The translations under genes were made by a program, and so were the position numbers. From contig SLOS01000047.1 in assembly GCA_007132365.1 (NCBI GenBank), positions 1 to 7,667 on the forward strand: a stretch of 7,667 nucleotides of DNA. The letters run 5' to 3'. The notes below the pieces were generated by a model that worked only from the letters and a program-made list of their open reading frames with translations, did not search any database and had not been told where the DNA came from. How positions within the stretch are numbered: the first letter of the stretch is position 1; every line of letters begins with the position of its first letter. Origin of the DNA: Bacteroidales bacterium (GTDB lineage: Bacteria; Bacteroidota; Bacteroidia; Bacteroidales; PUMT01). Shown one piece after another: positions 1 to 5,675 of this stretch.

Positions 1-1
1 T

Positions 2-424
2 CAGCAAATGGCGCCTGGCACTACCGGTGTCACCTGGCAAAACCGGTACGGCAGAACAGTCGGTTATACTGTCTACAGGAGTATGGATCATTTCCGGGAA
101 TATTTCCGGGAAAGTGAAATAAGCGATGTCTTTCTTTTCAACACACCGGAGGGAGACCTGGAAGTGCTTGCCGGCATGGGGCGGACAGGCCCGGGGCGGA
201 CCGGCTTGCTGGAGCTGATGCTTGCTTTGCAGGACGGGCCCCTCCGTTACAGTCTCCCAAAACTTCTCACCATGGCTACGCTGAACGGGGCTCTGGCTTC
301 CGGATACCGGGGGGAGGCAGGCAGCCTGTCGCCGGGTATGCGTCCGGGACTGAATATCATTGAGGGTGTCGATATCGGGAAAATGCGGTTGCTGCCGGTA
401 AGCCGGATCAGACGTATATACTGA
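2..424 (+). CDS. Amidohydrolase-family protein, C-terminal fragment (5' end outside window)
   Basis: The frame is open to the left edge, so this is the last ~140 residues of a longer protein; the ATG at 8 is probably internal. The C-terminal half reads as the end of a metal-dependent amidohydrolase/chlorohydrolase: a helix (LLELMLALQ), then LLTMATLNGALASGY and GSLSPGMRPGLNII, matching the family's 'ATxNGAxALG...GSxxPGKxPGxNLI' tail, where the chain returns to the small beta-sandwich domain. Such enzymes hydrolyse C-N or C-Cl bonds of cyclic or aromatic substrates; the substrate here cannot be told. The stretch before LLELM (PEGDLEVLAGMGRTGPGRTG) does not show the GTD-type metal/catalytic aspartate motif I would expect near there, so the protein may be divergent or catalytically altered. 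It converges on the hemerythrin gene; the 103 nt between them (425-527) holds no convincing terminator. The tail motif is clear; the exact subfamily is not. Confidence 0.62.
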   Translation, partial: QQMAPGTTGVTWQNRYGRTVGYTVYRSMDHFREYFRESEISDVFLFNTPEGDLEVLAGMGRTGPGRTGLLELMLALQDGPLRYSLPKLLTMATLNGALASGYRGEAGSLSPGMRPGLNIIEGVDIGKMRLLPVSRIRRIY

Positions 425-527
425 AAGAACGCAGGAAGCATACTTCAGAAAAAAACCTGTTACCGGAAAAAAAGGGAAATTCCTGTCAGATGAAATTCAT
501 ACAAGTCGGCCTGCAAACCACACCTCC

Positions 528-953
528 CTATTCCACTCCCCGTCCCTTCAGCCATTCCACTGCCTCAATGTCGTAATGCAGTATGTGGTTGATAAGCCAG
601 TTTTCAAGGTAAAAGTACATATCCTCACAAACCTCTTTCCTGCCGTTCTGATAATCTTCCTTGAATTGTATTATACGGTTAATGAAATTGTTGTGGCTCT
701 CCTGGTGTTTTGAGAAACCTGAGTAACCGGACTCCTTGAAGTAGATCTCTTCATTTATCAGGTAGTGTTCGGCATAGTGCACAAGTGAAAAGAAGATGTC
801 AGCAACTTTTATTTTGCAATCTTTTTCGGTGATTACTTTCTTAAGCTTGTTGATGATCTCAAAAAACTTCTCCCGGTGTTCATCAATTGCTTTTACTCCA
901 ACCTTGTACTCATCCTTCCAGATAAAGGGTTCGGGTGATATGGTTCCGGACAT
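528..953 (-). CDS. Bacteriohemerythrin-like single-domain di-iron protein with displaced His ligands
   Basis: A 141-residue stand-alone hemerythrin domain, the usual length for bacteriohemerythrins. The family binds O2 (sometimes NO) at a non-haem di-iron centre in a four-helix bundle and is cytoplasmic; there is no signal peptide or membrane segment. Landmarks: W12, VGVKAID (18-24), NEEIYF (67-72), H83-x3-H87, and W119 with H123-x4-D128. These match the bridging Glu (E68), the three His of one iron (H83, H87, H123) and the bridging Asp (D128). Oddity: with the register anchored on G19/D24/N35, the first ligand position is R27, with His one residue earlier (H26). With the register anchored on Y60/E68/Y77, the second is Y64, with His one earlier (H63). 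These two positions normally bind the same iron. The gene stands alone, with its own promoter and a short leader (~28 nt). Family assignment is strong; O2 binding by this variant is uncertain. Confidence 0.86.
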   Translation of the reverse strand: MSGTISPEPFIWKDEYKVGVKAIDEHREKFFEIINKLKKVITEKDCKIKVADIFFSLVHYAEHYLINEEIYFKESGYSGFSKHQESHNNFINRIIQFKEDYQNGRKEVCEDMYFYLENWLINHILHYDIEAVEWLKGRGVE

Positions 954-986
954 CTTATCGTCTTTTGAGGTTTAATTTATTATATG

Positions 987-1017
987 CAAAATTACGCTGA
1001 AAATGGTTTTATACAAT
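987..1017 (-). promoter_or_regulatory. Predicted Bacteroidota-type promoter of the hemerythrin gene
   Basis: Read on the minus strand, ATTG (1017-1014) is followed after exactly 19 nt by TAATTTTG (994-987). This fits the primary sigma factor pattern of Bacteroidota: TTTG near -33, 19-21 nt, TAnnTTTG near -7. The -7 element matches completely and the -33 element matches TTG. The predicted start of transcription near 980 gives a leader of about 28 nt before the ATG at 953. Confidence 0.6.
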
Positions 1018-1029
1018 GACTATTGTCAT
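1016..1029. promoter_or_regulatory. Candidate operator: ATGAC-N4-GTCAT palindrome over the hemerythrin -33 element
   Basis: ATGAC TATT GTCAT is a perfect 5-4-5 inverted repeat. It overlaps the -33 element of the hemerythrin promoter by 2 nt. The 5-N4-5 geometry and the TGA/TCA core resemble Crp/Fnr-family sites (FNR: TTGAT-N4-ATCAA). A redox- or NO-responsive regulator here would suit a hemerythrin, but that is inference; a 10-bp match of this kind can also arise by chance. Confidence 0.28.
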
Positions 1030-1043
1030 GCAGCCTGCTGTAT

Positions 1044-1211
1044 ATGACGGACAGAGAGATTGTGACCCGGATTCGCAGGGAAAGCCTTTTTCACCCCGCG
1101 CCTCTGTATCATAGAATATTTGTATTACTATTGAAGATTGGCCGGTACCTGGCCGGGACGACAACCGGAATATTTGGAGCCGGAATACTTTTTTTTACAA
1201 AAAAACATTAA
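1044..1211 (+). CDS. Possible small membrane protein (hypothetical, 55 aa)
   Basis: From the ATG at 1044 this short frame encodes 55 residues: a basic N-terminal half (MTDREIVTRIRRESLFHPAP) and a hydrophobic stretch at about residues 25-52 that could be one membrane span, ending KKH. I recognise no family. A longer form from TTG at 1023 is possible but would start inside the palindrome at 1016-1029. It ends 23 nt before the radical SAM gene on the same strand, so it could be the first gene of that operon. No ribosome-binding site or matching promoter is visible, and the frame may be spurious. Confidence 0.28.
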   Translation: MTDREIVTRIRRESLFHPAPLYHRIFVLLLKIGRYLAGTTTGIFGAGILFFTKKH

Positions 1212-1234
1212 GTTCGCTGGCAATTTGATTTTCA

Positions 1235-2014
1235 ATGGCGACATTTTTATTCGGTGAGATTGTTTTTGGCCCGGTAAAAAGCAGAAGACTGGGTGTTTCG
1301 CTTGGCATAAACCTTTTGCCGGGGGACAGGAAATGGTGCAGTTTCAATTGTATCTATTGCGAGTGCGGATGGACCAGCCAGGAACAATACAATGAAAAGG
1401 GGTTCCCGTCGCGACAAATGGTTAAGGAAAAACTTGAGGAGAAGCTGCTCATTATGAGCGGGATGGGGGAGCAGCCCGACTCGATAACCTTTGCCGGTAA
1501 TGGTGAACCCACCCTGCATCCCTCTTTTGCCGGTATCATTGCCGATACCGTCATGCTTCGCGACCGCCTTGCGCCGGATGCACGTATAGCTGTGCTTTCA
1601 AATGCCACCATGCTGGACGATCCTTCGGTTTTCCGTGCACTTGGTATGGCGGACCAGAATATTCTGAAGATAGATTCAGCCAGGGAGGAGACTGTAAAGC
1701 TTCTTAACCAGCCCGGTGATGACTTCAGTCTTGATCAGGTGGTGAAAAATATTATGAGATTCGATGGGAAGTTTATTTTGCAGACCCTGTTTGTGAGAGG
1801 TGTATACAACGGTGTTGAGCTGGACAATGCCTCCGAGGAGGAGCTGAGGGAGTGGCTCCTGCTCGTGGAACGTCTCAGGCCCCAGATGGTCATGGTCTAC
1901 ACCATTGCCAGGGATACTCCGGTCAGGGGTCTGAGGAAGGTGCCGGCTGATGAGCTGTATTGCATTGCAGAAAGGGTGGAAAGGCTGGGTATTGAGGTGC
2001 AGGTATCAACATGA
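1235..2014 (+). CDS. Radical SAM protein (COG0731-like), substrate unknown
   Basis: A 259-residue protein built as a single radical SAM barrel. C35-x3-C39-x2-C42 (WCSFNCIYC) is the canonical CxxxCxxC motif binding the [4Fe-4S] cluster that cleaves S-adenosylmethionine; a fourth cysteine, C44, follows at once (CECGW). FAGNGEPTLHP (86-96) is the family's 'GGEP' SAM-amine-binding motif in its GNGEP form. The N-terminal FGPVKSRRLGVSLGINLLPG and the GNGEP form point to the Fe-S oxidoreductase group related to COG0731, whose bacterial members mostly have no assigned reaction. There is no SPASM or other C-terminal cluster domain, so it is a minimal enzyme. The start at 1235 gives a full-length N-terminus. 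The stop codon overlaps the start of the glycosyltransferase (ATGA), so the two are very likely translated together, which suggests but does not prove a shared pathway. Confidence 0.85.
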   Translation: MATFLFGEIVFGPVKSRRLGVSLGINLLPGDRKWCSFNCIYCECGWTSQEQYNEKGFPSRQMVKEKLEEKLLIMSGMGEQPDSITFAGNGEPTLHPSFAGIIADTVMLRDRLAPDARIAVLSNATMLDDPSVFRALGMADQNILKIDSAREETVKLLNQPGDDFSLDQVVKNIMRFDGKFILQTLFVRGVYNGVELDNASEEELREWLLLVERLRPQMVMVYTIARDTPVRGLRKVPADELYCIAERVERLGIEVQVST

Positions 2015-3411
2015 CAATGAAAAAGCTGTGTGTACTGGTTTGCCCTATGGACTGGGGTCTGGGTCATGCGTCCCGGTGCGTAGCGGTTATAAAGGCTTTC
2101 CTCGCGGCCGGCTGCCGTGTGTTGGTGGGTGTTTCGGGCCCCGGTGCTGAACTGATCAGGAGGGAGTTCGGGATTACAGGTGCACCTGTAAAAGCAGGAC
2201 AAAATGGTGTTGCCCGCCAGGTGTACCGTGACAGGTTAGCAGGCCGGCATGCAGATAGCAGGCAGAGGGGTTGCGAAAGTTATTACCGGCAAATGCACAG
2301 TGATGGCAGTACGGAGGAGAAGTACTGCAGCGACATGCTGCAAATAATTCCTTTCCCGGGTTTTTCTGTTTCCCGTTACAGGAAATTTTTTTTCCCCGGC
2401 CTGTTGATTCGTGTTCCTGCTTTCCTGCACCATATTTACCGGGAAAAAAGGGTTCTGAGGAGTCTGGTGGAAAGTTTCAGGCCGGATCTGATCGTTTCTG
2501 ATAACCGTTACGGACTGGTGCACCAGGGGGTGACCTCTGTGATAATAACCCATCAGCTCAGACCGTCCATGCCTTTATTGCTAAGGCCGCTGGAGGGGCT
2601 GGTGTCGGCGGTGATAAGGCGCTGGGCCGGGGCTTTTGACGAATGCTGGATCCCCGATTGCGTTGATGATCCTGCTGCCGGAAGGCTGACTGCCGGGCAT
2701 GAAAGGCTTCCTGCCGCATTTTTTACCGGCTGGCTGAGCAGATTTTCACCGGGAAGCTCTTCTGAAACATACCGGTACACCGGTGCAGGGCAATATGATG
2801 GTAGCGGACAACCTGGTGATTCTGTAAACTCTTCCACTTTGCCGTCAGGAGGCAGGGTCAGGCCTGCTGCCGCCTCATCCGCCCATTTCCGCTACAGGTT
2901 CATGTTCCTGCTTTCCGGACCGGAACCCCACCGCACAATGCTGGAGGATATGGTGAAAGCGGGGATTAGCAGTTTACCTGAAAGGGCATTGCTGGTAAGG
3001 GGTTTGCCGGGAAGTTTCCCCGAAAGGGAGATAAGGGGGAACCTGGAGATAGTATCTTTTATTGATTCAGGGGGACTTCAGAAAGCAATCGGGGAGTCGG
3101 AGATCATAGTCTGCCGCAGCGGCTACAGCTCTGTGATGGACCTGCTGGTGCTTGGCAGGACCGCCGTGCTGGTCCCCACCCCGGGTCAGACTGAGCAGGA
3201 GTACCTTGGCAAATGGCTCGCCTCGAAGGGATGGTTCAGGGTTGTCAGGCAAAAGGATTTTGATATGCAAAAACTGATTGCGCGACAGACGGGCGGGTTT
3301 GCCGAGGGGGGTGCGGAGAGGCCATCTATGGGTTGTGAGATCCTGCTTGAGCAGAGGGTGACGGATGTTTTGAGAAAAGCCTCTGCTGCCTCCGGTAGTG
3401 TTAAAAGCTGA
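2011..3411 (+). CDS. GT28/MurG-like glycosyltransferase with two low-complexity insertions
   Basis: A 466-residue GT-B fold glycosyltransferase. Seen in order: a glycine-rich N-terminal loop (DWGLGHASRC, 14-23), PFPGF (114-118), SDNRYGL (163-169), THQLRP (180-185), FDECWIPD (209-216), GWLSRF (240-245), LLSGPEPHRT (300-309) and a C-terminal donor-nucleotide-binding region, CRSGYSSVMDLLVLGR to VPTPGQTEQEYLG (368-400). These are hallmarks of a Bacteroidota group related to MurG/GT28; donor and acceptor are unknown. From memory these proteins are usually about 350-370 residues. The extra length lies at about 58-110 and 246-294, both polar, Gly/Ser/Arg-rich and without conserved motifs. The first holds a 7-bp inverted repeat in DNA (2306-2312 / 2322-2328). 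The frame stays open and all core motifs are present, so it is probably functional. Its start overlaps the radical SAM stop by 4 nt, and its 3' end overlaps the convergent PAP2-like gene by 11 nt. Confidence 0.82.
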   Translation: MTMKKLCVLVCPMDWGLGHASRCVAVIKAFLAAGCRVLVGVSGPGAELIRREFGITGAPVKAGQNGVARQVYRDRLAGRHADSRQRGCESYYRQMHSDGSTEEKYCSDMLQIIPFPGFSVSRYRKFFFPGLLIRVPAFLHHIYREKRVLRSLVESFRPDLIVSDNRYGLVHQGVTSVIITHQLRPSMPLLLRPLEGLVSAVIRRWAGAFDECWIPDCVDDPAAGRLTAGHERLPAAFFTGWLSRFSPGSSSETYRYTGAGQYDGSGQPGDSVNSSTLPSGGRVRPAAASSAHFRYRFMFLLSGPEPHRTMLEDMVKAGISSLPERALLVRGLPGSFPEREIRGNLEIVSFIDSGGLQKAIGESEIIVCRSGYSSVMDLLVLGRTAVLVPTPGQTEQEYLGKWLASKGWFRVVRQKDFDMQKLIARQTGGFAEGGAERPSMGCEILLEQRVTDVLRKASAASGSVKS

Positions 3412-4009
3412 ACATCAGAAAAAAAGCGATAGCCGCCCCACCGAGATATCCGGTATAGATCTGGGCCGGTGTATGTGCCTTCAGGGTAAGCCTGGCCCAT
3501 CCCGTGATGCCTGCGGCAAGGAAAACAATAACAAGGTAAAGCTGGAGGTTGATTCCGAATCTGAAAGCAATGGCAAGGAGCATGCCGGCGAGTGCGCCCA
3601 GGGCTGTCATATGCAGGCTTATCTTCCAGATGAGAGAGATCAGCGTACAGAAGAGAACCGTGAGGCTCGCTGTTATGGCATAGATATTTATCAGTCCGGG
3701 CACATTAATCCGCGCCAGCATATACCAGGTGAAAATATAAAAAACTACGGTGATCACAAGAGGCAGAACCCTTTCGCGGTGGTCATCCATCCGGAGGTTG
3801 CTGATCATTCTCTGGAACAACATGACGGGGGCCAGGGTGAGGGGCAGAATGGTTGTGCCGGTAAGAAGGATAAGAAAGATTGCACGTTTCTGCCCGTAGG
3901 TCAGGAAATCAAGGTAAGTGCCGGAGTTGAAAAGAAGCAGCATTCCCAGCGGGGGCATGATAAGGGGATGGAAAACAATTGAAACTATTCTGGCGAGACT
4001 GTTTTGCAT
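3401..4009 (-). CDS. PAP2-like integral membrane protein (divergent phosphatase family)
   Basis: A 202-residue, strongly hydrophobic protein with about six to seven membrane spans (roughly 8-28, 43-65, 82-101, 105-127, 133-149, 155-171, 185-200). Three short motifs in the right order suggest the PAP2/lipid phosphatase superfamily: DDHRERVLP (75-83, motif 1-like Arg/Pro), KISLH (129-133, motif 2 S-x-H), and ARLTLKAHTPAQIYTG (172-187, motif 3 with R173 and H179). Such enzymes remove phosphate from lipid or prenyl phosphates at the membrane, for example undecaprenyl pyrophosphate. The substrate here is unknown and the motifs are looser than in classical members, so activity is an inference. It starts 20 nt after the rpoN stop and is probably cotranscribed with it. 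The last 11 nt overlap the end of the convergent glycosyltransferase gene. Confidence 0.66.
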   Translation of the reverse strand: MQNSLARIVSIVFHPLIMPPLGMLLLFNSGTYLDFLTYGQKRAIFLILLTGTTILPLTLAPVMLFQRMISNLRMDDHRERVLPLVITVVFYIFTWYMLARINVPGLINIYAITASLTVLFCTLISLIWKISLHMTALGALAGMLLAIAFRFGINLQLYLVIVFLAAGITGWARLTLKAHTPAQIYTGYLGGAAIAFFLMFSF

Positions 4010-4029
4010 AAAGGTATTTTTGGAAGGTG

Positions 4030-5493
4030 TCAGAGTTCCTTTCTAAGCCGGGCGACGGGTATGTTGAGCTGCTCCCTGTACTTGGCAACAGTGCGGCGCG
4101 CTATATTATAACCTTTTCCCTTGAGTATCGCAACAAGCTTCTCGTCTGTCAGCGGCGTGCGCTTATTTTCATTGTCAATGCATTCTGACAGTATATTTTT
4201 GATTTCGCGGGTCGATACCTCCTCGCCCGAGTCGCTCTGAAGTCCCTCTGAAAAAAAGGATTTGAGGGGAAATATGCCGAAATGGGTCTGGATGTATTTA
4301 CTGTTTGCCACTCGGCTTATGGTGGAGATGTCAAGCCCTGTTTTTTCTGCTATGTTCTTCAATATCATTGGCCTCAGCTTTGTCTCATCCCCCTCGGCAA
4401 AGTACTCCTTCTGATAATCGATAATGGCGTTCATGGTGAGCATGAGGGTATTCTGCCTCTGTATGATGGCATCTATGAACCACCTTGCAGAGTCAAGTTT
4501 TTGTTTTACGAAATTTATGGTATCCTTATCCTCCTTGCTGCGCTTGTTTTTATTGTGGGAATATGTTTCTATCATCTCGCTGTAGGTGCGGTTTATCCGA
4601 AGCTCCGGGACATTATGGGAATTGAGGCCAAGCACAAACTCACCGTCTTTCATTTCGAGTATGAAATCGGGAATTATATGCTGTGAGGAATGCTGCATCG
4701 GGTCGCTGTAGGAGCTTCCCGGTTTGGGGTTCAGCTTCAGGATCTCCTCAACGGACCTCTTGAGCTGGTCTTCGGAGATATTCATGCGTCTGATGATCTT
4801 GTCGTAATGTTTGCGGGTGAATTCCTGGAAATGTGATTTGATGATCCTGCGGGCCATTTCAATCGAGGGATCGGACTGGTCTTTGCGGCTGATCTGTAAA
4901 AGAAGGCATTCCTGCAGGTCCCGGGCTCCCACACCCGCCGGGTCAAAATCCTGTATTATCTGCAGAATTCCGTACAGCTCCTCTTCTGACGTGCTGATGT
5001 TCTGGGTAAATGCAAGGTCATCAACTATGGCCTCAAGCTTTCGTCTCAGATAACCGTCGTCATCAATATTGCCAAGGATGTACGAGGCAAGCATCTCCTG
5101 CTTCTCGGTAAGCGAACGCAATCCGAGCTGGCTCTCCATGTGTGCCTGGAAATTGGGTGACGAACTGAGGGGGATCTCCGGCCTTTTGTCGTCATCCGAA
5201 TAGTTGTTGGTGCTCAACCTGTAATTGGGGATGTCATCATCTTCCAGGTAATCTTCGAGCGAGAATTCCTCATCGTCATTGTCTGAGGTGTTTTCGTTCT
5301 CTTCATCATTCTGGTCATTTACATCAAAATCATCCAGCTCTCCTTCACCCTCTTCCAGTATAGGGTTCTCCTCCAGCTCCTTCTTGATCCTCTGCTCAAG
5401 CTGCATGGTGGGAATCTCCAGCAGCTTGATCATCTGTATCTGCTGCGGGGAGAGCTTCTGAAGCAACTTCTGCTGTAATCTCTGTTTTAACAT
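4030..5493 (-). CDS. rpoN: RNA polymerase sigma-54 factor
   Basis: A full-length sigma-54 (487 residues). Region I (about 1-48) is the Gln/Leu-rich activator-interacting segment (LQQKLLQKLSPQQIQMIKLL). Region II (48-105) is a very acidic linker (EGEGELDDFDVND and DEENENTSDNDDEE). Region III contains the core-binding repeats (SLTEKQEMLASYILGNIDDDGYL, 127-149; QDFDPAGVGARDLQECLLLQI, 181-201; LNPKPGSSY, 254-262), a helix-turn-helix at about 373-400, and the RpoN box ARRTVAKYRE (465-474), which contacts the -24 element. It directs polymerase to -24/-12 promoters and needs an AAA+ enhancer-binding protein to open them; none is encoded here. It lies 182 nt downstream of asnS, an adjacency I recall from other Bacteroidota. 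That gap (5494-5675) contains only a weak -7-like AATTTTTG (5532-5525) without a -33 partner, so transcription from asnS is possible. Confidence 0.97.
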   Translation of the reverse strand: MLKQRLQQKLLQKLSPQQIQMIKLLEIPTMQLEQRIKKELEENPILEEGEGELDDFDVNDQNDEENENTSDNDDEEFSLEDYLEDDDIPNYRLSTNNYSDDDKRPEIPLSSSPNFQAHMESQLGLRSLTEKQEMLASYILGNIDDDGYLRRKLEAIVDDLAFTQNISTSEEELYGILQIIQDFDPAGVGARDLQECLLLQISRKDQSDPSIEMARRIIKSHFQEFTRKHYDKIIRRMNISEDQLKRSVEEILKLNPKPGSSYSDPMQHSSQHIIPDFILEMKDGEFVLGLNSHNVPELRINRTYSEMIETYSHNKNKRSKEDKDTINFVKQKLDSARWFIDAIIQRQNTLMLTMNAIIDYQKEYFAEGDETKLRPMILKNIAEKTGLDISTISRVANSKYIQTHFGIFPLKSFFSEGLQSDSGEEVSTREIKNILSECIDNENKRTPLTDEKLVAILKGKGYNIARRTVAKYREQLNIPVARLRKEL

Positions 5494-5675
5494 AACTCCT
5501 GCCTGTTCCTACTTTGGCAATTTACAAAAATTTTATTTAACAATCATTCACCGTTAACGCGCTCTTTCTTATTTGTCTTCAGTGAATATACCTTGCAGTG
5601 TACCTAACTTTTTGCCATATCCCTTACTTTTGCCATTCTTTGTTCGATGGTATATTCCGGCGAGAGTGTTTATTA

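Noticed and set aside
425..527. Terminator between the convergent amidohydrolase and hemerythrin genes
   Set aside because: There are T-runs on the minus strand and a small GAAG-CATA-CTTC stem, but no stem directly followed by a T-run on either strand.
1023..1043. TTG start extending the small ORF to 62 codons
   Set aside because: It would start within the promoter-proximal palindrome, and the ATG at 1044 is the simpler choice.
2236..2553. Minus-strand frames inside the glycosyltransferase
   Set aside because: They lie opposite conserved glycosyltransferase sequence and show no recognisable protein features.
3398..3982. Long plus-strand open frame (194 codons) opposite the PAP2-like gene
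   Set aside because: The minus-strand frame has membrane spans and PAP2 motifs in order; the plus-strand product is hydrophilic, motif-free and looks like the reverse of hydrophobic codons.
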